From positions 1 through 8,799 of the forward strand of contig JAYTUJ010000019.1 in NCBI GenBank assembly GCA_043744615.1: a DNA stretch of 8,799 bases, in the 5' to 3' direction. Under the pieces are notes generated by a model. It was not told where the DNA came from and did no database searches. It worked only from the letters and a program-made list of their open reading frames with translations. The translations under genes were made by a program, and so were the position numbers. Position 1 is the first letter of the stretch. Every line of letters starts with the position of its first letter. This DNA comes from JAYTUJ01 sp043744615. Lineage in GTDB: Bacteria > Patescibacteriota > Minisyncoccia > Phycocordibacterales > CAIRYW01. Shown here piece by piece: positions 1-6,417 of this stretch.

Positions 1-1
1 T

Positions 2-178
2 CTTAAGCGAGAAGTTGCTCAAAATATCAAACGATTAAAAGATATTAAAAGCTACCGAGGCACAAGACACGCGCGACGACTTCCATCAAGAGGTCAGCGA
101 ACAAAAACAAACGCTCGAACTCTCAAGGGTCCTAAAAAGACTATGGGTAGCGGACGTAAAAAGGCCGACAAAAAATAA
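2..178 (+). CDS. rpsM: Small ribosomal subunit protein S13 (uS13), C-terminal part
   Basis: This is the last 58 codons of an S13 gene whose start lies before the window. S13 sits in the head of the 30S subunit, contacts the 50S subunit through the intersubunit bridges, and its C-terminal tail reaches the P-site tRNA. The visible part shows the family's strongest signature: the helix REVAQNIKRLKDI, then SYRGTRHARRLPSRGQRTKTN and ARTLKGPKK. The tail GSGRKKADKK is basic, as expected for the tRNA-contacting extension. The next gene is rpsK, 29 bases downstream, which matches the usual rpsM-rpsK-rpsD-rpoA-rplQ order. Identification is by direct recognition of the conserved residues. Only the 5' truncation by the window edge limits it. 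Confidence 0.96.
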   Translation, partial: LKREVAQNIKRLKDIKSYRGTRHARRLPSRGQRTKTNARTLKGPKKTMGSGRKKADKK

Positions 179-207
179 TTATACATAAGCTTTGATACAT
201 ACGAACA

Positions 208-636
208 ATGGGTAAGAAAACGATTACAAAAGCAAATGCAGAACAAGCCGAGGTTAAAAAACCTCAGGTTTCTTCTGTTTCTAAAAAACGAGTTGAAATT
301 GGAGTTCTCCATATTCAATCTACATATAACAACACAAAATTGTTATTAACCGATGAAAAAGGTAATGGTCTTGCATGGGCATCATCAGGTAACCTTGGTT
401 TTAAAGGTGCTAAAAAAGGTACTCCTTTCGCGGCAGCAAAAGTTGGTGAAACTCTTGGAACAAAAGCACAAGCAATTGGAATCAAAGAAGTTACAGCAAT
501 TATTAAAGGTGTAGGTTCAGGACGAGAATCATCATTGCGAGGATTTATTTCAAAAGGAATCAATCTTAAGTCAATCAAAGATGCAACTCCTGTTCCTTTC
601 AATGGACCTAAACCACCTAAACCACGACGAGTGTAG
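208..636 (+). CDS. rpsK: Small ribosomal subunit protein S11 (uS11)
   Basis: S11 is part of the 30S platform and helps shape the mRNA exit and E-site region. The 142-residue protein has a lysine-rich N-terminal extension (about residues 1-27). The conserved core follows: GVLHIQSTYNNTKLLLTD (32-49), WASSGNLGFKGAKKGTPFAA (57-76), and the 16S-binding loop GVGSGRESSLRGF (101-113). The C-terminal motif is FNGPKPPKPRRV, where most bacteria have HNGCRPPK(K/R)RRV. The Asn-Gly pair, which carries the isoaspartate modification in Escherichia coli S11, is kept, while His and Cys are replaced by Phe and Pro. All five arginines are CGA. The start is the first ATG in frame, with no Shine-Dalgarno sequence in the 20 bases before it. 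Length and family match are normal. Confidence 0.97.
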   Translation: MGKKTITKANAEQAEVKKPQVSSVSKKRVEIGVLHIQSTYNNTKLLLTDEKGNGLAWASSGNLGFKGAKKGTPFAAAKVGETLGTKAQAIGIKEVTAIIKGVGSGRESSLRGFISKGINLKSIKDATPVPFNGPKPPKPRRV

Positions 637-651
637 CCTAAAAATATATAT

Positions 652-1266
652 ATGAAAATTGGACCAAAATATAAAATTGCACGACGACTTGGAGCACCTG
701 TATTTGAAAAAACACAGTCTGCTAAATTTGGCTTGCACCTTGCTCGAAAAGACAAAATAAAAAGTAAAAAACGACCAAAGCAAAAAACAAACTTTGGAAT
801 TCAGCTGAGTGAAAAACAAAAAGCTAAATATACATACGGCCTAAACGAACGACAAATGAAATCTCTTGTGCGAGGAATTCTTGAAAAGAAATCAAAAACA
901 CAGAACGACGACCTATTTTCATTTTTGGAAAAACGACTTGATAACGTAGTAGCTCGACTTGGATGGGCTAAAACTCGACGATTTGCTCGACAAACAGTAT
1001 CTCATGGTCATGTTTGCATTAACGGTAAAAAAGTTACTGTTCCTTCATATCACGTTTCAAAAGGTGATGTTATTACTGTTCGAGGAGGAAGTTCTTCAAA
1101 CGCTATCTTTGCAAACCTCGAAGAAACAACCAAAGATATTAAAGTTCCAAACTGGTTAACAGTCGACCAAAAAAAGAAAGAAGCGAAAGTACAAGGTGAA
1201 CCAACAACCGAACATAAAGATGTTTTGTTTGACATATCTTCTATTTTTGAATTCTACAAGAGATAA
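652..1266 (+). CDS. rpsD: Small ribosomal subunit protein S4 (uS4), zinc-free form
   Basis: S4 is a primary 16S rRNA binder that nucleates 30S assembly and affects decoding accuracy; in many bacteria it also represses its own operon. The 204-residue protein has the family layout. The N-terminal segment starts GPKYKIARRLG (4-14) with no Cys cluster, so this is the zinc-free type. A helical region includes YGLNERQMKSLVRG (62-75). The S4 RNA-binding domain lies at about 94-155 (EKRLDNVVARLG, then RQTVSHGHVCINGKKV). The end is IFEFYKR, corresponding to the usual VEFYSR. The start lacks the first two or three residues of E. coli S4. The gene lies 15 bases after rpsK and 18 before rpoA. Twelve of 13 arginines are CGA by eye count. 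An S4 autoregulatory structure would lie upstream of rpsM, outside the window. Confidence 0.97.
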   Translation: MKIGPKYKIARRLGAPVFEKTQSAKFGLHLARKDKIKSKKRPKQKTNFGIQLSEKQKAKYTYGLNERQMKSLVRGILEKKSKTQNDDLFSFLEKRLDNVVARLGWAKTRRFARQTVSHGHVCINGKKVTVPSYHVSKGDVITVRGGSSSNAIFANLEETTKDIKVPNWLTVDQKKKEAKVQGEPTTEHKDVLFDISSIFEFYKR

Positions 1267-1284
1267 TAATTTAATTAAACATAT

Positions 1285-2256
1285 ATGTCAGATCTTAACA
1301 TTGTATTGCCATCAAAGCCTCGAGTTGTCTCAGAAGACAACACTAATGGCGTGTTTGAAATTGACGGACTTTATCCTGGCTACGGTCACACTCTTGGAAA
1401 CTCTCTTCGACGAATTATTCTTTCTTCAATTGAAGGCGCGGCAGTAACATCAATCAAAATCAAAGGAGTAAGTCATGAATTTTCAACAATAGACGGAGTA
1501 AAAGAAGATGTTATCAACATCATTCTTAACCTTAAAAAACTACGACTTCAAGTAAACACAAGTGAATCTCAAATTGTTAACTTAAAAGTTAGAGGACCAA
1601 AACAAGTAACTGCGGCAGACCTTTCAATACCTGGACAAATTGAAGTAATGAATCCAGAACAATACATCTGCGAAATCACAACAAAAAATACAGAGTTAGA
1701 CATTGAAATGCGTGTTGAAAAAGGACTTGGATATGTTTCAAAAGAAATGCATCAAAAAGACAAGGTTGAAATCGGAAGTATTGCTCTTGATGCAATCTTT
1801 ACACCTATCAAACGAGTTAACTACGAAGTAGAAAACATGCGAGTAGGAAACCGAACTGACTTCAACCGACTTCGAGTAACTATCGAATCTGACGGAAGTA
1901 TTTCTCCAAAAAATGCACTTGAAAAATCAATCGAGATTATGATTAATCAACTTCGAGCAATTGTTGGATTTAAAGAAGAATCAACATATGAGTCTTCACC
2001 TGTTTCTGATGAATCAGGAAAAACAGAAAACAAGACAGAACAAAAAGAAGATCTTGATGATGTTCTAAAAACACGAGTTGAATCACTTAATCTTTCTCAA
2101 CGAACAATCAACGCACTGACAACTGGCAACATCCGAACACTCGGAGGATTGGCTCGGAAGAAAGAAAAAGATTTAGGAGATATCGAAGGACTTGGACCAA
2201 AAGGGGTTCAAGAAATCAAAGATGTTCTTCGAGAGTATGATATTGAATTGAAATAA
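1285..2256 (+). CDS. rpoA: DNA-directed RNA polymerase subunit alpha
   Basis: The alpha dimer is the scaffold on which beta and beta-prime assemble, and its C-terminal domain reads promoter UP elements and activators. The 323-residue protein is complete. The N-terminal assembly domain (about 1-230) contains GHTLGNSLRRIILSS (34-48), with R42 and R43 matching the assembly-critical arginines of E. coli alpha. A hydrophilic Ser/Glu/Lys-rich linker follows at about 231-256. The C-terminal domain (about 257-323) keeps R273 and N276, aligned with E. coli R265 and N268 that touch UP-element DNA, and the GLGPKGVQEIK helix (302-312). UP-element and activator recognition should therefore be possible. 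rplQ starts 4 bases later. No Shine-Dalgarno sequence is seen. Arginine is CGA at 14 of 17 positions by eye count. Confidence 0.98.
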   Translation: MSDLNIVLPSKPRVVSEDNTNGVFEIDGLYPGYGHTLGNSLRRIILSSIEGAAVTSIKIKGVSHEFSTIDGVKEDVINIILNLKKLRLQVNTSESQIVNLKVRGPKQVTAADLSIPGQIEVMNPEQYICEITTKNTELDIEMRVEKGLGYVSKEMHQKDKVEIGSIALDAIFTPIKRVNYEVENMRVGNRTDFNRLRVTIESDGSISPKNALEKSIEIMINQLRAIVGFKEESTYESSPVSDESGKTENKTEQKEDLDDVLKTRVESLNLSQRTINALTTGNIRTLGGLARKKEKDLGDIEGLGPKGVQEIKDVLREYDIELK

Positions 2257-2260
2257 TACT

Positions 2261-2611
2261 ATGAAGCACCATAAACAAGGAAGAAAATTAGGCCGAGAGC
2301 GAAACCAAAAGAAAGCGTTAATGAAAACACTTGCTACTTCGCTTATCAAGCACGAAAAAATTACAACTACTGAAGCGAAAGCTAAAGAACTTCGACCATA
2401 CATCGAAAAGTTGGTAACAAACGCAAAATCTGATACACTAGCAACAAAACGACTTATTCTTTCACGATTAGGAACAAATCCTATGAGTAAAAAACTAGTC
2501 GCGGTAATTGCACCACGATATGTTGACCGAAAAGGGGGATACACTCGGGTAATCAAAATTATGAGACGAGCTTCAGATGCAAGTAAAATGGCTCAAATCG
2601 AATTCGTATAA
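2261..2611 (+). CDS. rplQ: Large ribosomal subunit protein L17 (bL17)
   Basis: L17 lies near the polypeptide exit of the 50S subunit. The 116-residue protein is of normal bacterial length and carries the family signatures. The start is MKHHKQGRKLGRERNQKKAL. LATSLIKHEKITTTEAKAKE follows (about 25-44), then LRPYIEKLVTNAK. Near the end are IAPRYVDRKGGYTRVIK and the terminal MAQIEFV. It follows rpoA by 4 bases and precedes rplM by 4 bases, so translational coupling is plausible in place of Shine-Dalgarno initiation. The stop TAA happens to form part of a TATAAT hexamer, which is unlikely to be a promoter because it lies too close to the rplM start. Confidence 0.97.
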   Translation: MKHHKQGRKLGRERNQKKALMKTLATSLIKHEKITTTEAKAKELRPYIEKLVTNAKSDTLATKRLILSRLGTNPMSKKLVAVIAPRYVDRKGGYTRVIKIMRRASDASKMAQIEFV

Positions 2612-2615
2612 TACC

Positions 2616-2963
2616 ATGACTACATACACCATTGACGCACAAAACAAAAGAATTGGACGAGTAGCAACAGAAGCTGCATCTCTTTTGATTGGTAAAAATA
2701 CACCTGATTTTAAAAAGAACACAACTCCTGATGTAACTGTTGAAATTATCAACGCATCAAAAGCTGATATCACAGAAAAAAAGACTCGAACAAAAATTTA
2801 TCGACACTATTCTGGATATCCAGGAGGATTAAAAGAACCAACACTTGGTGATGTTGTTGCAAAAAAAGGTTTCGGTGAACTTTTTAAGCATGCAATTTAC
2901 GGAATGCTTCCTGCAAACAAGCTTCGAAAAATCATGTTGGGTAATCTTATAGTAAAAGAATAA
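2616..2963 (+). CDS. rplM: Large ribosomal subunit protein L13 (uL13), short form
   Basis: L13 is an early 23S rRNA binder in 50S assembly. The 115-residue frame contains YTIDAQNKRIGRVATEAA (4-21), KIYRHYSGYPGGLKE (aligned with YYHHTGHIGGIKQ of E. coli), and AIYGMLPANKLRKIML near the end. E. coli L13 has 142 residues. This one begins where E. coli residue 15 would be and stops about 20 residues early, lacking the usual YAGNEHPH-type tail. The chosen start gives 4 bases to rplQ. An in-frame ATG at 2577 would add 13 residues, but it lies inside conserved rplQ codons and the added residues do not resemble L13. Short L13 proteins fit a Patescibacteria origin, which is an inference. Four of five arginines are CGA. 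Confidence 0.94.
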   Translation: MTTYTIDAQNKRIGRVATEAASLLIGKNTPDFKKNTTPDVTVEIINASKADITEKKTRTKIYRHYSGYPGGLKEPTLGDVVAKKGFGELFKHAIYGMLPANKLRKIMLGNLIVKE

Positions 2964-2964
2964 T

Positions 2965-3360
2965 ATGACAAAAGGAACACAATATTTTGAAGCAGTTGGA
3001 CGAAGAAAAACATCGGTTGCCCGAGTACGAATCACAGAGGCTACTAAAACTTCTTTTGTAATTAATGACAAAGAATTTAATGTTCACTTTCCAACAAAAG
3101 AACTTCAAGCAAAAGCAACAGAACCATTAAAAAAGACTGGAATTTGTTTTTCAATTAGTATTAAATCTAATGGAGGAGGAATTTCATCACAAGCAGGTGC
3201 AGTTTCGTTAGGTATTGCTCGATGTCTTATCAAATTTGATCTACAACTTCGAGGAGTACTTAAAGCAGACGGTTTCCTGAAGCGAGATCCACGAGCTAAA
3301 GAACGACGAAAATTCGGTCTCAAGAAAGCTCGAAAGGCTCCACAGTGGTCAAAACGATAA
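2965..3360 (+). CDS. rpsI: Small ribosomal subunit protein S9 (uS9)
   Basis: S9 is a 30S head protein whose extreme C-terminus touches the P-site tRNA anticodon stem. The 131-residue protein shows YFEAVGRRKTSVARVRI at its start, NGGGISSQAGAVSLGIARCL (69-88) as the core, and GFLKRDPRAKERRKFGLKKAR (103-123) leading into APQWSKR. The terminal SKR is intact. The aromatic before it is Trp, where Tyr or Phe is more usual. Only one base separates it from the rplM stop (TAATATG), giving the usual L13-S9 pair under tight coupling. It is the last gene of the ribosomal transcription unit, being followed 18 bases later by a strong intrinsic terminator. Eleven of 12 arginines are CGA by eye count. Confidence 0.97.
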   Translation: MTKGTQYFEAVGRRKTSVARVRITEATKTSFVINDKEFNVHFPTKELQAKATEPLKKTGICFSISIKSNGGGISSQAGAVSLGIARCLIKFDLQLRGVLKADGFLKRDPRAKERRKFGLKKARKAPQWSKR

Positions 3361-3378
3361 TCTCAGAAACGACAAAAG

Positions 3379-3399
3379 ACTTCCTTCGGGAAGTTTTTT
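3379..3399 (+). terminator. Intrinsic terminator of the ribosomal protein operon
   Basis: A perfect 6-bp stem, ACTTCC (3379-3384) with GGAAGT (3389-3394), closes a TTCG loop (3385-3388). The inner C-G pair plus UUCG makes the exceptionally stable cUUCGg tetraloop. The 3' arm runs straight into a T-tract (3394-3399), and the four A residues at 3374-3377 could lengthen the stem. It lies between rpsI and grpE, where a unit boundary is expected, and the grpE promoter follows immediately. Confidence 0.93.
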
Positions 3400-3405
3400 A
3401 TTGGG

Positions 3406-3434
3406 TTGATTTAAATACAATTAGTAGCTAAAAT
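3406..3434 (+). promoter_or_regulatory. Sigma-70-type promoter of grpE with a very short leader
   Basis: A -35 hexamer TTGATT (3406-3411) is followed after exactly 17 bases by a -10 hexamer TAAAAT (3429-3434). Initiation about 7 bases later, near 3441, would leave a leader of only about 4 bases before the grpE ATG at 3445, which has no Shine-Dalgarno sequence. It lies just after the rpsI terminator, as expected for the start of a new unit. The hexamers and spacing are seen directly; the start point is inferred. Confidence 0.72.
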
Positions 3435-3439
3435 ACTAA
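3421..3439 (+). repeat. Inverted repeat over the grpE -10 box, possible operator
   Basis: TTAGTA (3421-3426) and TACTAA (3434-3439) are perfect inverted copies separated by 7 bases, and they straddle the -10 hexamer TAAAAT. This is a reasonable position for a repressor site. The outer TTAG and CTAA resemble the ends of the HrcA-binding CIRCE element, but the arms and spacer are shorter and the inner bases differ, so it is not CIRCE. A 6-bp repeat in AT-rich DNA could arise by chance. Confidence 0.35.
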
Positions 3440-3444
3440 CACCT

Positions 3445-4101
3445 ATGGATACAGACAACCGAAAAATAAATACAGGTGACGAGCAAGACGAAATCGTCGA
3501 GGACATGTCGCTTGATACAAGCGAAGATAGTTTGGTTCACCCGATTGACTCAACCGATTCAACGTCTGACGATGAAAGTGATGACATCATATCTGAAGAA
3601 GATGACTATTCACCAGCAAAAATTAAAAAGCTGAAAGCTGACTTAAAACAATCTGAAAAAGAAAAGCTAGAATATTTAACTCTATTACAGCGAACAAAAG
3701 CTGATTACATTAACAGCAAAAAAGATGACGAAAAACGTCGAGCTGAGATTATTACCTTTGCTAATGAATCTTTGTTAACAGATTTACTTCCCGCATTAGA
3801 TGCATTTGATATGGCTATGTCTAACAAAGAAGCCTGGGAAAAAGTTGATAAAAATTGGCGTTCTGGTATAGAATATATTTATACAAAAATAGTACAAGTT
3901 CTTGCTGATAACAATATTTCTATTGACGATCCAAAAGGGAAACCGTTCGACGTAAATACTCAAAATCCTGTTGGGGTTATCGAAACAACTGATAAATCAG
4001 AAGTTGGAAAAGTTGCTGAAGTCTTTCAAAAAGGCTATTTGATAAAAGGAAAGTCTATCAGACCAGCAAGTGTAAAAGTTTTTGAAATAAAAGAAGAGTA
4101 G
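3445..4101 (+). CDS. grpE: GrpE, nucleotide exchange factor for DnaK
   Basis: GrpE is a cytoplasmic dimer that releases ADP from DnaK and thereby resets the chaperone cycle. The 218-residue protein has an acidic, Asp/Ser/Glu-rich N-terminus (about 1-56) that looks disordered. A long charged helix follows from about 57 to 105, suited to the GrpE dimer coiled coil, then a helical part with ESLLTDLLPALDAFDMAM (108-125), a typical GrpE signature. The C-terminal beta domain, which wedges open the DnaK nucleotide cleft, ends with FQKGYLIKGKSIRPASVKVF (194-213). An internal ATG at 3505 (residue 21) is possible, but the first ATG matches the promoter position. It is the first gene of the chaperone unit, upstream of an unknown gene, dnaK and dnaJ. 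Confidence 0.95.
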   Translation: MDTDNRKINTGDEQDEIVEDMSLDTSEDSLVHPIDSTDSTSDDESDDIISEEDDYSPAKIKKLKADLKQSEKEKLEYLTLLQRTKADYINSKKDDEKRRAEIITFANESLLTDLLPALDAFDMAMSNKEAWEKVDKNWRSGIEYIYTKIVQVLADNNISIDDPKGKPFDVNTQNPVGVIETTDKSEVGKVAEVFQKGYLIKGKSIRPASVKVFEIKEE

Positions 4102-4128
4102 AAGTTTCGAAAAAAGAATTTTAAAATT

Positions 4129-4440
4129 ATGCTTACAACCACTCGAAAACAAATTCATGAAAAAGTTATATGTTCACCACAAGGTGTACTTTTTCGAGTT
4201 TGGTTCGTTGTTGAATTTAATGATGGAGTTTTTCAACCAAAAATAATAAACGCGGTTGCGATTGGAAAATCTTCAGACTCGACACTTGCTTCTCAAAAAA
4301 TTCTTGCGATTAAAGGTGTATCTGAAAAAGTTTTTACCGAATTTGCCCTAAAAGTTTCTTTTTATAAAAATATTCTTTCTCCGTATTCTTCTTTAATTTT
4401 ATTTAACGGCTCTAAACCACGAGCTCCAACATTCGCATAG
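4129..4440 (+). CDS. Unrecognised 103-residue protein between grpE and dnaK
   Basis: I do not recognise this protein. It starts 27 bases after grpE and ends 47 before dnaK, on the same strand, and its codon choice resembles its neighbours, so it is very likely expressed with the chaperone genes. The sequence suggests a short soluble alpha/beta or mostly beta fold. A hydrophobic strand-like stretch, VLFRVWFVVEF (about 20-30), and a second, KIINAVAIGK (38-47), are joined by a DGVFQP turn. A Ser/Lys-rich middle follows, then LKVSFYKNILSPYSSLILF (about 74-92) and a Pro-ending tail, SKPRAPTFA. There is no signal peptide, no convincing membrane helix and only one cysteine (residue 15). The start is the first ATG with no Shine-Dalgarno sequence, as for all genes here. 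A function in protein folding is only suggested by location. Confidence 0.8.
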   Translation: MLTTTRKQIHEKVICSPQGVLFRVWFVVEFNDGVFQPKIINAVAIGKSSDSTLASQKILAIKGVSEKVFTEFALKVSFYKNILSPYSSLILFNGSKPRAPTFA

Positions 4441-4441
4441 T

Positions 4442-4471
4442 TTGATTTTGTAATTATCAATCTATTAGAAT
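4442..4471 (+). promoter_or_regulatory. Possible second promoter in front of dnaK
   Basis: In the 47-base gap before dnaK, TTGATT (4442-4447) is followed after 18 bases by TAGAAT (4466-4471), which matches five of six -10 consensus bases. A start near 4478 would give a leader of about 10 bases. The -35 box is the same as that of the grpE promoter. Such matches are common in AT-rich DNA, so the call is tentative. No CIRCE repeat is present. Confidence 0.42.
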
Positions 4472-4487
4472 TTAAATTTAAAAAAAT

Positions 4488-6398
4488 ATGTCTAAAATTA
4501 TTGGTATCGACCTCGGTACCACAAACTCAGCTGTAGCGATTATGGAAGCAGGGGTTCCTAAAATTCTTGAAAACGCAGAAGGAGCTCGAACAACACCGTC
4601 AATTGTTGCTGAATCAAAAACAGGAGAAAAACTTGTTGGTCTTTTAGCAAAACGACAAGGAGTAACAAATCCAAAAAATACCGTTTACCAAATTAAACGA
4701 TTTATTGGTCACTCTTTTGACGAACCTGCAACACAAAAAGATAAAGGTGTGGTTCCTTTTGAAATGCAAAAATCTGCAAACGGAGGAATCGAAGTAAAGA
4801 TGGGAACAAAATGGCTTCGACCAGAAGAAGTTTCTGCAATGATTTTGCAAAAAATTAAAGCTGATGTTGAAGCGCGAATCGGAGAAAAAGTTACTGAAGC
4901 AATCATTACTGTTCCTGCATACTTTAACGATGCACAACGACAAGCAACAAAAGATGCGGGTAAAATTGCTGGTCTTGATGTAAAACGAATCATCAACGAA
5001 CCAACTGCGGCTGCACTTGCATACGGATTTAATAAAAAGAATGAAGAAAAAATTGCAGTATTCGACTTCGGAGGTGGAACATTCGACGTTTCTATTTTAG
5101 AAGTTGGTGATGGAGTTGTAGAAGTTCGGTCAACTGACGGAGACGCTCATCTTGGAGGTAAAGATATTGATCAAAAAATAATCAATTGGTTAGCAGAAGA
5201 ATTTAAAAAAGACACAGGTATTGATGTTCGAAACGATGCGCTTGCATTACAACGACTCGATGAAGCTGCAGAAAAAGCAAAAATTGAACTTTCAACTTCA
5301 GTACAAACTGAAATTAATATTCCATTTATTACTTCAGATTCAAGTGGTCCACGACACCTTGTATTAACACTTACTCGAGCAAAACTTGAAGAACTTTCTT
5401 CTGAATTTATCGAGCGTGCGATGAGTATTACAAAACGAGCGATGGAAGCATCACCGTTTAAAGTTGCTGATATTCATGAAGTGATTCTTGTAGGAGGCCA
5501 AACACGAATGCCTGCGATGCAAGATGCGGTAAAAAAATTCTTTAACAAAGAACCAAATCTTGGAGTAAACCCAGATGAAGTAGTAGCTCTTGGAGCCGCT
5601 ATTCAAGGGGGAATTATTGCTGGGGACGTAAAAGATATTCTTTTGCTTGATGTAATTCCATTGTCACTTGGTATCGAAACTATGGGAAGTGTTGCAACAA
5701 AATTGATCGAAAAAAACACAACAATTCCAGCGTCAAAGTCACAAGTATTTTCAACTGCTGCTGATAATCAAACTTCAGTAGAGATTCACATCGTACAAGG
5801 AGAACGAGCGATGGCAAAAGATAATAAAAGTCTTGGACGATTTATTCTTGATGGAATTCCACCAGCACCACGAGGAATTCCTCAGGTAGAAGTTACGTTT
5901 GATGTTGATGCAAACGGAATTTTGAACGTAAAAGCAAAAGATAAATCAACAAACAAAGAACAATCAATTCGAATTGAAGCAAGTTCTGGTCTTTCAAAAG
6001 AAGAAATTGAAAAGATGCAAAAAGATGCAGAATTAAATGCTGAAGCTGATAAGAAAAACAAAGAAGAAGTTGAAGTAAAAAATATTGCTGATCAAATGGT
6101 ATACACCGCTGAAAAAGCAATCAAAGATAACGGCGATAAAATTTCTGCTGATCTAAAAAAATCAGTTGAAGATAAAGTTGTTGCGGTTAAAAAAGAAAAA
6201 GAAGCTGCAAATATTGAAGCTTTAAAAACAGCAACATCTGAACTTTCAAATGAAATGTCAAAGATAGGAGAAGAGATGGCAAAGAATAATTCAACAACTC
6301 CTCCAACAGAACCAAACGGCGAAGCGAAAACCGAAGGAGCAACGGGATCAACAGGCGAAGGAGCAAAAGATGCAGATTTCACTGAAACAACTTCTTAG
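4488..6398 (+). CDS. dnaK: Chaperone protein DnaK (Hsp70)
   Basis: DnaK is the ATP-driven Hsp70 that binds exposed hydrophobic peptide segments in the cytoplasm, with DnaJ delivering clients and GrpE exchanging nucleotide. The 636-residue protein is full length. In the ATPase domain (about 1-380) the phosphate loop IGIDLGTTNS (5-14), the second signature FDFGGGTFDVSI (192-203) and the third VILVGGQTRMP (332-342) are all present. The interdomain linker is DILLLDV (383-389). The substrate domain with PLSLGIETMG follows (391-400), then the helical lid to about 600. The tail is Thr/Gly/Glu-rich and ends DADFTETTS, with DADF in the usual bacterial position. Nothing is missing or broken. dnaJ starts 19 bases downstream. 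A possible own promoter lies in front. Confidence 0.98.
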   Translation: MSKIIGIDLGTTNSAVAIMEAGVPKILENAEGARTTPSIVAESKTGEKLVGLLAKRQGVTNPKNTVYQIKRFIGHSFDEPATQKDKGVVPFEMQKSANGGIEVKMGTKWLRPEEVSAMILQKIKADVEARIGEKVTEAIITVPAYFNDAQRQATKDAGKIAGLDVKRIINEPTAAALAYGFNKKNEEKIAVFDFGGGTFDVSILEVGDGVVEVRSTDGDAHLGGKDIDQKIINWLAEEFKKDTGIDVRNDALALQRLDEAAEKAKIELSTSVQTEINIPFITSDSSGPRHLVLTLTRAKLEELSSEFIERAMSITKRAMEASPFKVADIHEVILVGGQTRMPAMQDAVKKFFNKEPNLGVNPDEVVALGAAIQGGIIAGDVKDILLLDVIPLSLGIETMGSVATKLIEKNTTIPASKSQVFSTAADNQTSVEIHIVQGERAMAKDNKSLGRFILDGIPPAPRGIPQVEVTFDVDANGILNVKAKDKSTNKEQSIRIEASSGLSKEEIEKMQKDAELNAEADKKNKEEVEVKNIADQMVYTAEKAIKDNGDKISADLKKSVEDKVVAVKKEKEAANIEALKTATSELSNEMSKIGEEMAKNNSTTPPTEPNGEAKTEGATGSTGEGAKDADFTETTS

Positions 6399-6417
6399 AC
6401 AACATGTGAAATAAAAA

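Noticed and set aside
315..755. Long antisense open frame over rpsK and rpsD
   Set aside because: It lies opposite two certain ribosomal genes. Its product has no recognisable motif, and open antisense frames are expected from the biased codon use here.
2607..2612. Perfect TATAAT at the rplQ-rplM junction as a promoter
   Set aside because: Transcription would start after the rplM ATG, there is no -35 hexamer, and the hexamer is explained by the Val codon plus the TAA stop.
2577..2963. Longer L13 reading frame starting at the ATG at 2577
   Set aside because: It overlaps the conserved end of rplQ by 35 bases, and the added residues (MQVKWLKSNSYNT) do not match the L13 N-terminus. The ATG at 2616 gives a natural 4-base gap.
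4122..4127. TAAAAT just before the gene at 4129 as a -10 box
   Set aside because: It ends one base before the ATG, so the RNA would begin inside the gene, and no -35 hexamer is at a usable distance.
3361..4487. CIRCE/HrcA operator in front of grpE or dnaK
   Set aside because: No TTAGCACTC-N9-GAGTGCTAA or close variant is present in either upstream region; only the short repeat at 3421-3439 is seen.
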